From the NCBI RefSeq assembly GCF_030271255.1, contig NZ_JASJOM010000001.1, positions 372,001 through 436,000 of the forward strand: a stretch of 64,000 nt of DNA, in the 5' to 3' direction. The notes under the pieces are model-generated. The model made no database searches. It saw only the letters and a list, made by a program, of their open reading frames with translations, and had not been told where the DNA came from. Positions 1 through 9,539 of the stretch are shown one piece after another (within the stretch, counting starts at the first letter, position 1; each line of letters begins with the position of its first letter). The position numbers were made by a program, and so were the translations under genes. The DNA comes from Peribacillus folii (lineage in GTDB: Bacteria; Bacillota; Bacilli; Bacillales; DSM-1321).

Positions 1-2139
1 ATCATTGAAGCGGCTGATATCACGGACGCCTGCATGCACAAACAATTCATAGCGCCGTTCCATTTCCTCCACAGCCCATTTAAGCGCGGCCGTGGCTGCC
101 TTCACATCCGTTATGACAGGACTGACCAAATGGGGAATGCGATTATATGGTGCAAGCTCGACCATCTTCGGATCGATCAACAGCAATTTCAACTCTTGGG
201 GCGTCGCTTTATACAGCAGGCTGATCAGCATCGTATTGATGCAGACGCTTTTCCCCGATCCCGTCTGGCCGGCAATCAATCCGTGCGGCATCTTTCTCAG
301 GTCTGTGATGATCGGCTGACCGGATATATCGAGACCAAGAGCCACGGCAAGCGGTGATTCATGTTCTTCGAATTCAGTGCTCTCCAGCACCTCACGCAAA
401 AATACAGGCTTGCTTTTCCTGTTCGGAATCTCGATGCCAATCGTATGCTTACCCGGAATCGGCGCTTCCATCCTCATATCCTGGGCAGCAAGGCTTAATT
501 TGATATCATCCATCAGGTTCGTTACCTTATTCACCTTGACCCCCGGTTCAGGATGCACCTCGAAACGAGTCACTGCCGGTCCTTGGGTGACATTGACAAC
601 CTTTGCGCGAACATTGAAGTTTTTAAGCGTCTCATCCAGTAATGAAGTCTGTTCATCGAGCCACTCATCATCATGCACAGCATAAGTAGGGGGTGTCAAG
701 AGCCCGGCGCTTGGAAATACATAATATGGATCATCATCGGTCTCCGCCGAAACAGCGGCTTCTCTGCCATCGTCTTGCCCGGCTTCAGCCTCATCCCTTG
801 TTAACACCTCTTCATGATTCCCTTTTTCCTGAATCGGAGCTCTAGAAGCACCATCAAGGAATGCGCTCGAAACGTTATCGGCTGCAACGGCTTCCTCCCT
901 GGCGGCAATTGTTCCTTCATCCACTGCCTCCAGATTTGAAGGTCCGGGGATGAATGGGATGGGACGGCTGGATATTTCTTGGCCGTCCTCCGGGTCCGCT
1001 TCGGGAACATCATGTGATGGACCCTTCCCCCCATTCCTTATCGGTTCCTTGTATGCGTGGGCTTCGCTTTCTAAATCAACGCTTTTTTTTTCCGGTTTCA
1101 TTTTGTTGATGAACTCATTTTTTTGCCGGTCTTGCTTGAGCATCATCACATTAAACGGAATATGCTTTTTCGGTCGTTTAGGCTGCTCGTCCCCAAGCAG
1201 AACGGCGGATTCGCTTTCACGATCCATCCCTTGTTCAGCAGCCGGACGATCAGCTTTTGGAGCCGCTTCCGGTTTAATATCCTCAGCCTGCTCCATGATG
1301 GATACTGCAACTTCCCGTCCGAAATCCACCTCATTCTGTACATCCGCGATATTTTCCCTCACAGGCTCACTTTCCGCTTCCACAGTGTTTGGCTGGATGG
1401 GATGCTTCCGAAAGAAAGCGGGTATCTCCGAAGCTTCCCCTCTTTCATCCGCTTGTTCCGGGATAAGGACGGCAGGTTCTTCCGTCCTTTCCTCCGCGGA
1501 CACTTCCTTGGGAATTTCAGGGGTGAACACCGGAATATCTTTTATAAACTCTTCTTTTTTAAGAACAGGAAGCTTGCTTTCCAATTCATATTCAACGATT
1601 TCCTCCGAAGCGATCATTTTTTTTTCCGGACGGCGGAAACCATAAATGGGTGATGGGATTTCCGTTGGGCGGAATGGCGTATTCGACGGGACGATTTTTG
1701 CCTGTTGCTCGCGATCGATATTCCTCATTTTTGGCTTTGGCTCACGATCGAAGCTTCTTCTCTTCGGTTCGGGATCCCTTGCCTGCCTTCTCGTTTCTTT
1801 TGCCCTGTCCGCCTGCTTCGGTTCGCGTTTTTCCTTCATTCTTTCCCGGGGATTCCTTTTGTTTTGCTCCTGGTCGGGAATGAGCGGAAACTTGAATTGC
1901 CCTTTTGGATACTGAAACAGGATTTTCGTATCCGGATCTACAGTCTGGGACATTTTTTCAGACATTTTCCCGATTGTTTGGTTGTACACCTTGATTTCTT
2001 CCTTCTTTGCTTTAGGAAGCTTTGAAAAATCCATATTCCTTAATGTTTCTTCATCAAGTGGTTCATCTATTATAATTTCTTCGATTTCAATAATTTCCTC
2101 TGCTTGGAACCATTTTTTCATTTTATTTAGCCATTTCAA
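1..2139 (-). CDS. sftA: FtsK/SpoIIIE-type DNA translocase SftA (3' end cut by window edge)
   Basis: This is the amino-terminal 713 residues of a cytosolic DNA translocase; the reading frame is open to base 1, so the C-terminal part of the motor lies outside. The conserved motor half is at low coordinates, with Walker A GQTGSGKS near 250-273 and a DPKMVELAPYNRIPHLV segment after it. The N-terminal half (roughly residues 40-400) is highly charged and rich in Glu, Lys and Pro, with no membrane helix, which separates SftA (YtpS) from the membrane-anchored SpoIIIE. SftA moves chromosome ends away from the division septum. The start is uncertain: TTG at 2139 gives LKWLNKMKKW, with ATG at 2121 and GTG at 2148 as alternatives, and no strong ribosome site separates them. 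Confidence 0.9.
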   Translation of the reverse strand, partial: MKWLNKMKKWFQAEEIIEIEEIIIDEPLDEETLRNMDFSKLPKAKKEEIKVYNQTIGKMSEKMSQTVDPDTKILFQYPKGQFKFPLIPDQEQNKRNPRERMKEKREPKQADRAKETRRQARDPEPKRRSFDREPKPKMRNIDREQQAKIVPSNTPFRPTEIPSPIYGFRRPEKKMIASEEIVEYELESKLPVLKKEEFIKDIPVFTPEIPKEVSAEERTEEPAVLIPEQADERGEASEIPAFFRKHPIQPNTVEAESEPVRENIADVQNEVDFGREVAVSIMEQAEDIKPEAAPKADRPAAEQGMDRESESAVLLGDEQPKRPKKHIPFNVMMLKQDRQKNEFINKMKPEKKSVDLESEAHAYKEPIRNGGKGPSHDVPEADPEDGQEISSRPIPFIPGPSNLEAVDEGTIAAREEAVAADNVSSAFLDGASRAPIQEKGNHEEVLTRDEAEAGQDDGREAAVSAETDDDPYYVFPSAGLLTPPTYAVHDDEWLDEQTSLLDETLKNFNVRAKVVNVTQGPAVTRFEVHPEPGVKVNKVTNLMDDIKLSLAAQDMRMEAPIPGKHTIGIEIPNRKSKPVFLREVLESTEFEEHESPLAVALGLDISGQPIITDLRKMPHGLIAGQTGSGKSVCINTMLISLLYKATPQELKLLLIDPKMVELAPYNRIPHLVSPVITDVKAATAALKWAVEEMERRYELFVHAGVRDISRFND

Positions 2140-2148
2140 ACCTATCAC

Positions 2149-2452
2149 TCTTTCTACGTCTGTAGTTATGTAACTAATTCTACCAGTTATTTTAAAAATA
2201 TCGAGCAAATTTAAGCTAAATTGGGTGATGTAGCCGCATTTTTATCCGATTCCTTATGGATACGGCGAAATTCACCTAGCTCCTATCCTATTAAACCCCT
2301 TCCAAAAGGAGTTTAAACCTATCTTCCCTAAGATAACTTAAGTCCCTAGTCTACTATTTAAATAAAACACCGCTGTTAAATCGCGTTTACAAAGAGATTA
2401 AGTTTTGGGTGCAGCCCGGATAATCGGCCCTGCTTCCCCTATTTGCACTAAA
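2149..2452. other. Intergenic stretch upstream of sftA, no gene seen
   Basis: About 300 bases between sftA and the terminator of the upstream gene. It is AT-rich and contains stops in all frames. I see no tRNA, riboswitch or recognisable coding remnant. It presumably holds the sftA promoter, but no clear -35/-10 pair stands out. Confidence 0.5.
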
Positions 2453-2504
2453 AACCCACACAACACCGTTCGTTTAAACCAAACGGTGTTGTGTGGGTTA
2501 GGGC
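2453..2504 (-). terminator. Rho-independent terminator of the M20 amidohydrolase gene
   Basis: A perfect 18-bp inverted repeat (2453-2470 with 2482-2499) with an 11-base loop. Read on the minus strand it is followed by a short T run, and on the plus strand by a TTGTTTTTT tract, so it could act in both directions. Confidence 0.85.
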
Positions 2505-2515
2505 TTGTTTTTTGA

Positions 2516-3703
2516 CTATTCCCATTCATAATAACAGCTGACAACCTGTGCCATTGCTTTGGCGGCAATCAAAAGGGCATTCTCATCAATATCGAATTTA
2601 GGATGATGATTGAAGTATGCCTTTTCCACTCCTTTCGGTTTACAGCCAATGTAAAAGAAACAGCCAGGGATCTTTTCTGCGTAATAGGAAAAATCCTCCG
2701 ACCCTGAAAACATCGGAAATTCCAGGACATTCTGGATATCTTTATCGCCGATGCTTTCGAGGCTATTCTTCACGAATAAAGTCAGTTCAGGGTCATTATA
2801 CAGCGGCGGATAGTCAGGGATGTATGAAATCTCGCACCGTACATCAAACTCCATTTCTATGCCTTTAACGATCCTGTTGACCTCCTTATCGATCAGCTGC
2901 TGGACATCTTCGGTCATATAGCGGACATCGCCTTCGATCTCAATCCGGTCCTTGATGACATTGAAGCTTCCTTTCCCGTCGAAGGAACCGATCGTGACCA
3001 CACCCATTTCAAAAGGATCCAAGCGCCGGCTGATCACGGTTTGAATGGCCGTTACGAAATGGGCACCTGCAACGATGGCATCATTGGCCAGATGCGGAGA
3101 GGAGCCATGGCCGCCCACACCCTTTATTGAGAGTTTGAAGTATGTCCTGCCAGCCATCGCATAGCCCCCGTGATAGCCAACGACGCCTGCCGGATGTGAC
3201 GGGAATAGGTGAATTCCAAACACGGCATCCAGGCTATCCAGGATGCCGGATTCGACAATGCTTTTTGCTCCGCCAGGGGGTGTCTCTTCCGCATGCTGAT
3301 GAATGATTTTGATCGTACCGCTCAACGAATCCTTCAGCTCGATCAGACAGTCGGCCAGAACCAATAAATATGCGGTATGACCATCGTGCCCGCAGGCATG
3401 CATGACCCCTTCATTTTTTGAACGGAACGGAACTTCCGTTTCTTCCGTAATCGGCAAGGCATCAAAATCGGCGCGGAGACCTATCGTTTTCCCCGGTTTA
3501 CCGCCATTAATCGTCACAATCACCCCCAGCCCATTGCCTGCATCCGTCTGAACCTCCACATCCTTCCCTTTATAAAAATCAATGATATACTGCGCTGTCT
3601 GCTCTTCTTTAAAAGATAGCTCGGGATTTTGATGTAAATGGCGGCGAATCTCAATCATTTCCTCCTTGCGTGCATCCAGCATGCCCATTAATTGGTTTTT
3701 CAA
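2516..3703 (-). CDS. M20 family amidohydrolase/aminoacylase (YhaA/HipO-like)
   Basis: Predicted 395-residue cytosolic metallohydrolase of the M20D aminoacylase/hippuricase group, which removes N-acyl groups from amino acids or related amides. The metal-site motifs are in order: ADFDALPI, HACGHDGH, HQHAEE and a C-terminal GSEDFSYY followed by NHHPKFDID. The dimerisation-domain segment GVGGHGSSPH is also present. TTG at 3703 is preferred because a GGAGG sits 8 bases upstream; the ATG seven bases further up is only two bases from that site. The gene is monocistronic, with strong terminators on both sides. It occupies the spot between ytpQ and sftA where B. subtilis carries ytpR (from memory). 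The natural substrate cannot be read from the sequence. Confidence 0.88.
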   Translation of the reverse strand: MKNQLMGMLDARKEEMIEIRRHLHQNPELSFKEEQTAQYIIDFYKGKDVEVQTDAGNGLGVIVTINGGKPGKTIGLRADFDALPITEETEVPFRSKNEGVMHACGHDGHTAYLLVLADCLIELKDSLSGTIKIIHQHAEETPPGGAKSIVESGILDSLDAVFGIHLFPSHPAGVVGYHGGYAMAGRTYFKLSIKGVGGHGSSPHLANDAIVAGAHFVTAIQTVISRRLDPFEMGVVTIGSFDGKGSFNVIKDRIEIEGDVRYMTEDVQQLIDKEVNRIVKGIEMEFDVRCEISYIPDYPPLYNDPELTLFVKNSLESIGDKDIQNVLEFPMFSGSEDFSYYAEKIPGCFFYIGCKPKGVEKAYFNHHPKFDIDENALLIAAKAMAQVVSCYYEWE

Positions 3704-3876
3704 GATCATTTCCTCCTTCGTTTTCATGAGTGCCCGTTTCATTCTACGTTTGCACATAACACCCTTTTTTTCGCACAGCCACCCAAAATACATTATCTGA
3801 ATAATCCAATTATATCATCGTGCCTGAAAAATTAAATCATAACACGTCCATTTGTCGGATCCGCGTCGACTTTATT

Positions 3877-3925
3877 AAGCTCAAAAAAGGACCTTTGCCA
3901 GCTGGCACGGTCCTTTTTTGAGCTT
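3877..3925 (-). terminator. Terminator of the ytpP-ytpQ operon
   Basis: A 17-bp perfect inverted repeat (3877-3893 with 3909-3925) that overlaps the ytpQ stop codon by two bases. The A/T-rich outer part of the stem can supply the U tract. Confidence 0.85.
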
Positions 3926-4730
3926 ATTTTTCACGCTTCTTGTTTTTACCCAAGATGAAAATGGGCTCCAATTCATTTTCCTCATAAAGAAATGATAAAG
4001 CCGTTATCGGTACATGACCACTGGCAAAAAAGCTCATCGCCATTTGTGCCAGAATATCGTATCCCGTATCATTCTTCACATCGGCGATGATGATGACGTC
4101 CTGATGCGGAATGGCAACAGCCATCGTTCCCTCGATCTTTTCCTTCATTTCCCGAAGCCAAGCTTCATTCAGGATCCTGCTTGCATCATACCCATCATTC
4201 GTATTCAGAAAGTGAAAAGCATTGCCCGCGACAGTATCGGACTTCAATTCCGTGGATAGCGAACGAACGTTGAAGGAAGCGATTTCGCGGATTCTATCCC
4301 CCTGCCAATTTTCCCGCTGAAGCATCTTTTCATCGATCAGACGGTACGTTTTCCCTAAATCAAGTGCATAAAAGACCCTGGTTTCAGCCGTATGCTCATC
4401 GAATAGGAACGGATTCCCTTCCTCCGACTCCATGGGAAAGGAAGTCGAACGAATGACTGGAAAAATGGATTTCTCCTTGCCCTGCATACTGTGTTCTTCC
4501 CCCATTACGTTCAAAGCCTCTTCGACGTAATACGCGACTTCATCTATCGCCTTTTCCGCCGTGTTTTCATAATTGGCTACGACCGGGGCCAATTGTATCG
4601 CGATGCCCTTCCCGGTCTTCACATTTTCTACCCTTAACGTATCTTGCTTGCTATCGAATTTGAAAGTTCGGTTATCGCCTTGCAAGCGTTCCTGCAATAT
4701 ATTTTTCAGCTTCACGCTGTCCATTTTCAT
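3924..4730 (-). CDS. ytpQ: DUF1444 family protein YtpQ
   Basis: A 268-residue soluble protein matching B. subtilis YtpQ (DUF1444), whose biochemical role is unknown to me. No signal peptide or membrane segment is seen. The start is ATG at 4730, preceded by GGAGGG at a 6-base distance; the longer upstream frame lacks a ribosome site. It lies 46 bases downstream of the thioredoxin-like ytpP and shares its terminator, so the two are probably one transcript. Family members end, as here, with a basic tail. Confidence 0.87.
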   Translation of the reverse strand: MKMDSVKLKNILQERLQGDNRTFKFDSKQDTLRVENVKTGKGIAIQLAPVVANYENTAEKAIDEVAYYVEEALNVMGEEHSMQGKEKSIFPVIRSTSFPMESEEGNPFLFDEHTAETRVFYALDLGKTYRLIDEKMLQRENWQGDRIREIASFNVRSLSTELKSDTVAGNAFHFLNTNDGYDASRILNEAWLREMKEKIEGTMAVAIPHQDVIIIADVKNDTGYDILAQMAMSFFASGHVPITALSFLYEENELEPIFILGKNKKREK

Positions 4731-4776
4731 GATTGACCCTCCCTTCATTGAAAAATCCCCAGCGAGGGGATTTATC

Positions 4777-5088
4777 TTATAATGCTTGAATGAATTCCTC
4801 GATTTGCTCTTGTGTTTTGCGATCCCGGCTGACGTACCTGCCAAGCTCTTTGCCATTATCATAAGCGATGAAGCTCGGAATCCCGAACACGTCATTCGCT
4901 GCACAAACATCAATGAATTCATCCCGGTCCACATGAATGAAAGTGAAATCAGGAAATTTCTTTTCAATTTCCGGCATGATCGGTTCGATTACACGGCAAT
5001 CCCCACACCAGGCTGCTGAAAAAAGAAAGATATGTTTGCCTTCATTTTTCAATGCATCATATTGCTCTATCGTTTGTAAATTTTCCAT
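4777..5088 (-). CDS. ytpP: Thioredoxin-like protein YtpP
   Basis: A 103-residue single thioredoxin-fold domain with the active site WCGDC after a FSAAW strand, and the cis-proline region GIPSF near residue 70. There is no signal peptide, so it should act in the cytosol. The CGDC active site differs from CGPC of TrxA, as in the YtpP group, so it is a thioredoxin relative rather than the main thioredoxin. ATG at 5088 follows a G-rich ribosome site. It is the first gene of the ytpP-ytpQ unit. Confidence 0.88.
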   Translation of the reverse strand: MENLQTIEQYDALKNEGKHIFLFSAAWCGDCRVIEPIMPEIEKKFPDFTFIHVDRDEFIDVCAANDVFGIPSFIAYDNGKELGRYVSRDRKTQEQIEEFIQAL

Positions 5089-5190
5089 TTCGATGGTCCC
5101 CCTGCTCTTAATGACACTTTACTCATCTCATCATACCAGAATCTCCATTAATCAACCATTAATACGGATTGGTTCGCCACTGCACGTTTT

Positions 5191-5694
5191 CTATCTTTGC
5201 GGCACGGATGATACGATCTCCATCATTTGCTTCGCATCGGTTTTTAGCTGGTCCTTATCCGATTCGGTCGTCAGCTTGACTCCGCCGACCCCAACCGCAA
5301 GCTCATACTTTTCTTTCGCTGACTCTTTGATCGAGACAAAACCGAATTTATCTTCATTCTGAAATGAATGGAGGACCAAATATGGATCCGCTTGTTTCTT
5401 TATCGCCAAAAATAATACGGAGCTGTCCTCTTTTTCATTGGGATTGACAAATAATAGATAAGCCTTTTCCGCCTGCTTCACCACCAAATTGTTATCATGG
5501 GCTTCTTCCACCTTGAAGCCCTTGGGCAGATAGACCTGGATAAGGCCCGCTTCCGCATTGGGCTGTTTGTCATCGTCACGGAAAGCGATTTCTGAGGCCC
5601 TCACAGCCTTTTCCGTTTGCCTCTCGATACCGGAGCACCCAACAATAAAACCGCACAACAGGAGCACCCATACATATTTTTTCGATAAAAACAT
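5191..5694 (-). CDS. Putative lipoprotein of unknown function
   Basis: A 167-residue exported protein. The signal sequence has MFLSKKY, a hydrophobic stretch (VWVLLLCGFI) and a lipobox IVGC, so Cys20 should be lipidated and the protein anchored outside the membrane. The mature part is hydrophilic and compact, and ends in a lysine-rich helix-like region. ATG at 5694 has GGAGGG 6 bases upstream, which rules out the longer frame. I do not recognise the family. It stands alone between ytpP and the divergent ytoQ. Confidence 0.75.
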   Translation of the reverse strand: MFLSKKYVWVLLLCGFIVGCSGIERQTEKAVRASEIAFRDDDKQPNAEAGLIQVYLPKGFKVEEAHDNNLVVKQAEKAYLLFVNPNEKEDSSVLFLAIKKQADPYLVLHSFQNEDKFGFVSIKESAKEKYELAVGVGGVKLTTESDKDQLKTDAKQMMEIVSSVPQR

Positions 5695-5814
5695 CGCATT
5701 CCCTCCAGCCGTCTCGTTGCTCTTATAGATACTATTATCCTTATCTCCGAAATTCATCCATTTGCAAAATTCATGTTACAATGAAGGCAATATATGCATA
5801 AAGGAGGAAAAAAG

Positions 5815-6264
5815 ATGAAATTAACCGTCTATCTAGCAGGGGAAATCCATTCAAACTGGAGAAATGAAGTGAAGGATAAAGCCGAGGCTCTGAAGCTTCC
5901 GTTACAGTTTGTCGGTCCGATGGAAAATCATGAACGTTCCGATAATATTGGTGAAGATATTTTGGGAGAGCAGCCAAACCCGATCTTCAAGGATGCTGCC
6001 GCATCCCAAATCAATAATTTACGGACAGGTCTTTTACTGAAAAAAGCCGACCTTGTCGTCGCCCTGTTTGGCGAGAAATATAAACAGTGGAATACGGCCA
6101 TGGATGCAAGCACTGCCGTTTCCCTAGGTAAACCTCTTATTTTGATTCGCCCGGAAACCCATCATCATGCCCTAAAGGAATTATCAGAAAAGGCGAGTGT
6201 CACGGTCGAATCGGTGAATCAAGCCATCAAGGTGCTTTCTTATATATTTGAAGACGGAAAATGA
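5815..6264 (+). CDS. ytoQ: YtoQ family protein
   Basis: A 149-residue soluble protein matching YtoQ, a family with a nucleoside-deoxyribosyltransferase/TIR-like Rossmann appearance (LTVYLAGEIHSNWR at the N-terminus; MDASTAVSLGKPLILI later) but no assigned reaction. The start at 5815 is set by AAAGGAGG seven bases before it; the in-frame ATG at 5794 is upstream of that site. A TGTTACAAT extended -10 element is visible at 5774-5782 with no good -35, which would place the transcript start close to the ribosome site. Confidence 0.85.
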   Translation: MKLTVYLAGEIHSNWRNEVKDKAEALKLPLQFVGPMENHERSDNIGEDILGEQPNPIFKDAAASQINNLRTGLLLKKADLVVALFGEKYKQWNTAMDASTAVSLGKPLILIRPETHHHALKELSEKASVTVESVNQAIKVLSYIFEDGK

Positions 6265-6300
6265 ATCGAGATAACGGACGATAGCCACAGCTGCTGATGA

Positions 6301-6348
6301 AAAAAATGCTTGTAGGGGAAATGAGGCGTCCCCCTACAAGCAAAAAAA
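6301..6348 (-). terminator. Terminator of the AraC-type regulator gene
   Basis: An 11-bp perfect stem (6308-6318 with 6331-6341) followed on the minus strand by a run of T residues. It also ends the short gap after ytoQ, but lacks a plus-strand U tract. Confidence 0.75.
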
Positions 6349-6350
6349 TC

Positions 6351-7220
6351 TTAACTCCTCTTAATCGGAATCCAAATTTCCGAGTAATAATCCTGATTAT
6401 GGGCATCCTCATTCGGATATACTTCCAATTCCGGCAATCCCGCATGTTCATACCCACTGGTAGGGAACCATTCGGAAAATATTTGCTTCCACGCCTTTTG
6501 GATTGCAGCCGGCATCGGACCGTGCACTTCAAAAGCAACCCATTTGGAAGCTGGTATCGTAAGCGGCAAAAACGGTTCAGGCACCGTGCCGGCATATTCG
6601 GCAGCTATCCAATAATCCATCGTTTCATTTTTATCCAGTTCCCTCTTATCGACACATACCCCAAGCAACCCGGCGATTTCACCGTTGTTCAGCTTCCCTA
6701 ACTTGTCACTTGTCCCGTCAGCATTCACTTGCTCCCACAGCCTCGGGATCTCAATTAGATTTTCTTCGTTAACCAAGGAAAATTCCCGCTTGATTCCAAT
6801 CAGTTGAAAGGAATCTCTTTCAAGGATCTTGTATTTCATCGGTTTTGCTCCTTTCAGTGTCACCTGTATCACCAGGCGTTCATAGAATTTCAGCTTCCCC
6901 ATATACTTTCGCGCTTCACTCGGTGATACCCCATGCTGCCTTCGAAAAGCTTTCGAGAATGCCTCGGGAGTGTCATACCCATATTTACAGGCTAAATCAA
7001 TGACCTTTTCATTCGTGCAGGAAATCTCCTGGGCCGCCAAGGTCAGCCTGCGCCTCCTGACATAATCACCGACGGTACTGTCCGTCAAGATGGCGAACGT
7101 CCGTTGGAAATGAAAAGCGGAGGCATTCGCTTGCTTGGCAATCCCTTCAATCGTCAGGTCATCCAATAAGTGCTCCTCGATATAATCGAGAGCCGATTGG
7201 ATCGATTCGATCCACCGCAA
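6351..7220 (-). CDS. AraC family regulator with GyrI-like effector domain
   Basis: A 289-residue two-domain activator. Residues about 5-105 form the double helix-turn-helix AraC domain (LTIEGIAKQANASAFHFQR and CKYGYDTPEAFSKAFRRQHG). Residues about 130-289 are a GyrI/Rob-type small-molecule-binding domain ending in YSEIWIPI. The arrangement is that of multidrug-sensing activators such as BltR-like or SAV1322-like proteins. TTG at 7220 is preferred because GGAGG lies 7 bases upstream and the protein then begins at the first helix; ATG at 7244 has no ribosome site. No obvious target gene is adjacent, so its regulon is unknown. Confidence 0.85.
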   Translation of the reverse strand: MRWIESIQSALDYIEEHLLDDLTIEGIAKQANASAFHFQRTFAILTDSTVGDYVRRRRLTLAAQEISCTNEKVIDLACKYGYDTPEAFSKAFRRQHGVSPSEARKYMGKLKFYERLVIQVTLKGAKPMKYKILERDSFQLIGIKREFSLVNEENLIEIPRLWEQVNADGTSDKLGKLNNGEIAGLLGVCVDKRELDKNETMDYWIAAEYAGTVPEPFLPLTIPASKWVAFEVHGPMPAAIQKAWKQIFSEWFPTSGYEHAGLPELEVYPNEDAHNQDYYSEIWIPIKRS

Positions 7221-7327
7221 TACACTCCCTCCCTTGTTCTCCATATTAACAGCCCCGCTTAGCTTAATCCTGTCATTTCATGCTCAGTTGTGGCAGTTTC
7301 CTCGGGACAAGAATCCATATGCTTCGC

Positions 7328-7846
7328 TCATGCTTTTTTCTGCTTATATTCACATTGACCGGCTAACATCCGCATGATATGGAGGAACATATCGCTCCTT
7401 GTGATCCATTCATTGGTAAATACACCGATTGCCCCCTCCTTCTTGCTGACATTCGCTTGCATTGTGAAGGCATCCATCACCGGCCCCAATTCTTCGCCGT
7501 GCAGCAGCTGTTCGGCAACCATTTCCGGCAACGGCACCCTTGCCCCTCCTGCCACGAAAACGGAGCCGTCTCTTGTGGCCATCGCACCCCAATTACAAAG
7601 GAACATTCCTTGTTTCATGTTCACGACGCCTCCTTCAAGCCCGATTCCGATATCGGCATCACTGTGAACCAAGCAATTCCGGGCCCGCGTCACTGCCCCT
7701 TCCATCGTTTCTTCATCTGAAAACGGCTGATCCGAAACCCCGCTTGCCACTTGAAGTGAAATGATTTCTGCCTCTTCATACACGTCTAGAACCGCTTGTA
7801 TTTTCGCTGGATTTTTACTGCCTACCGCTATTTTCATGATCGCCAT
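7328..7846 (-). CDS. DUF84 family inosine/xanthosine triphosphatase (YjjX-like)
   Basis: About 172 residues, matching the YjjX/DUF84 group of nucleotide-pool cleaning enzymes that hydrolyse ITP/XTP. The N-terminal VGSKNPAKIQAV and central IGIGLEGGV motifs are typical. The start is ambiguous between ATG 7858, 7846 and 7837; a GGAAGGGA site lies between the first two, favouring the later ones. It sits downstream of ytoP with a 76-base gap and no clear terminator, so co-transcription is possible. Confidence 0.82.
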   Translation of the reverse strand: MAIMKIAVGSKNPAKIQAVLDVYEEAEIISLQVASGVSDQPFSDEETMEGAVTRARNCLVHSDADIGIGLEGGVVNMKQGMFLCNWGAMATRDGSVFVAGGARVPLPEMVAEQLLHGEELGPVMDAFTMQANVSKKEGAIGVFTNEWITRSDMFLHIMRMLAGQCEYKQKKA

Positions 7847-7922
7847 TTTCCCTTCCATGTAAAAGAAGCTGTTGGATAAAGGTCTTGATGACAGCCACCC
7901 TTTTCCATTACAGCTTCCTCTA

Positions 7923-8996
7923 TCAACCGTTATTTTTCAATGTTTCGAAAGTCGTTTTATCACAGGACCTAACCAATTTCCCAATCAATTCACGTGCAGC
8001 CGCATAATCATCGATATGGATCATCGATGCATGTGTGTGAATATAGCGGGAACAAATGCCAATCACCCCGCTTGGGATACCCTCATTGGCAATATGGACC
8101 TTGCCTGCATCCGTGCCGCCTTGGGACACGAAATATTGATAAGGGATATCATTCGACTCGGCCGTATCGAGGATGAATTCCCTCATTCCGCGATGGGTAA
8201 CCATCGTACGGTCCAGTATGCGAAGCAAAGCCCCTTTCCCCAGCTGGCCAAATTCGCTTTTGCTCCCTGACATATCATTTGCCGGGCTTGCATCCAACGC
8301 GAAAAACAAATCGGGCTTGATCATGGAGGCAGCTGTTTGAGCACCCCGTAATCCAACCTCCTCCTGTACCGTAGCCCCCGAATATAAAACATTCGGCAAT
8401 GCTTCACCCTGTAAATCCTTCAGCAGCTCGATGGCAAGACCGCAGCCATAGCGATTGTCCCATGCTTTGGCAAGGATTTTTTTCTCATTGGCCATTGGTG
8501 TGAATGGACAAATCGGTACGATCTGCTGCCCTGGCTTAATGCCGATCCTCTTCACATCTTCCTTATCATCCGCGCCGATATCAATCAGCATGTTCTTGAT
8601 ATCCATCGGTTTGGAGCGTTGTGATTCATCCAATAAATGAGGCGGGATCGAACCGATCACCCCAATGACCGGGCCCTTATCGGTAATGATTTCCACCCGC
8701 TGGGCCAATAGAACCTGACTCCACCAGCCTCCAAGCGGCTGAAACCGGATCATCCCATTTTCCGTTACCGAAGTGACCATGAAGCCCACTTCATCCATAT
8801 GCCCCGCAACAAGTACAGTCGGACCTTCTTCATTCCCTCTTTTCACACCAAAGATACCGCCAAGGCGATCTTGGACGACCTCATCAGAATACTTTTCCAA
8901 TTCCGTCTTCATGAAACTCCGAACTGCATGTTCATTTCCTGAAGCACCTGGTAATTCCGTCAATGTTTTAAAAAGTTCCAAAGTCTCATGATTCAT
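7923..8996 (-). CDS. ytoP: M42 family aminopeptidase YtoP
   Basis: A 357-residue cytosolic metallo-aminopeptidase of the M42 (tetrahedral aminopeptidase/glutamyl aminopeptidase) family. The metal ligands and catalytic residues are visible: [34 protein letters not shown] and the C-terminal [10 protein letters not shown]. It trims N-terminal residues from peptides. ATG at 8996 follows AGGGGTAGA; the 21 extra codons of the upstream frame look non-coding. It lies divergent from ytzB. Confidence 0.9.
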   Translation of the reverse strand: MNHETLELFKTLTELPGASGNEHAVRSFMKTELEKYSDEVVQDRLGGIFGVKRGNEEGPTVLVAGHMDEVGFMVTSVTENGMIRFQPLGGWWSQVLLAQRVEIITDKGPVIGVIGSIPPHLLDESQRSKPMDIKNMLIDIGADDKEDVKRIGIKPGQQIVPICPFTPMANEKKILAKAWDNRYGCGLAIELLKDLQGEALPNVLYSGATVQEEVGLRGAQTAASMIKPDLFFALDASPANDMSGSKSEFGQLGKGALLRILDRTMVTHRGMREFILDTAESNDIPYQYFVSQGGTDAGKVHIANEGIPSGVIGICSRYIHTHASMIHIDDYAAARELIGKLVRSCDKTTFETLKNNG

Positions 8997-9103
8997 ATCT
9001 CTACCCCTAACGTATGTATGATTTATTACTATTTTACCGAACTTAGATTCAGGTTTCACATCAAAGTTATAATTTATCAGTTAATGGGTAAAATTTCAAA
9101 TTA

Positions 9104-9133
9104 TTAGTCAAATAAAGCCTTCTTCTGTATACT
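9104..9133 (+). promoter_or_regulatory. Candidate SigA promoter of ytzB
   Basis: TTAGTC (9104-9109) and TATACT (9128-9133) separated by 18 bases, about 40 bases upstream of the ytzB start codon. The -10 is good and the -35 moderate. Confidence 0.45.
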
Positions 9134-9171
9134 AGATAACATGATTGAAATATAGCAATGGAGGAGAAAAA

Positions 9172-9489
9172 ATGAATTGGAAAACGTTTTTATTAGGTAC
9201 GGCGGCCGGATTTGCGGCTGGCTATGCAACAAGGCAACTATTGGAACAATCAAGCAGAACTTCTCCGGATAAAGTGCTGGCCCACGTGAAGGAAACCGTC
9301 AAGAAGGATGGAAATATATATGGTTCCTGGATTCTGATGAAACCTGAAGCCTACACGAAGAATGATTTGGACTATTTGGTATATAAGGGCGGAATCACCA
9401 GGAATACCGAGGGGCTGCGGGAGCAATTCGAATTTGTTGCAGATGCCGCGACAGGAACGATTCTCGAACTTAATGCACAAAATGATTAA
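9172..9489 (+). CDS. ytzB: Small membrane-anchored protein, YtzB-like
   Basis: A 105-residue protein with an N-terminal Gly/Ala-rich hydrophobic helix (FLLGTAAGFAAGYAT, about residues 5-19) and a soluble remainder with a PepSY-like feel (HVKETVKKDGNIYGSWI). The name rests on length, N-terminal sequence and position between ytoP and ytnP, remembered from B. subtilis. ATG at 9172 is preceded by GGAGGAG at 6 bases. The function is unknown. Confidence 0.7.
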   Translation: MNWKTFLLGTAAGFAAGYATRQLLEQSSRTSPDKVLAHVKETVKKDGNIYGSWILMKPEAYTKNDLDYLVYKGGITRNTEGLREQFEFVADAATGTILELNAQND

Positions 9490-9539
9490 CGGCAAAAGGG
9501 GGGGCTGTCAAAATGACGTCCTCCCTTTGCTGTCCAAGC

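Noticed and set aside
950-1645. A 231-codon plus-strand open frame
   Set aside because: It lies wholly inside sftA on the other strand, has Ser/Phe-rich low-complexity content from reading charged codons backwards, and has no ribosome site.
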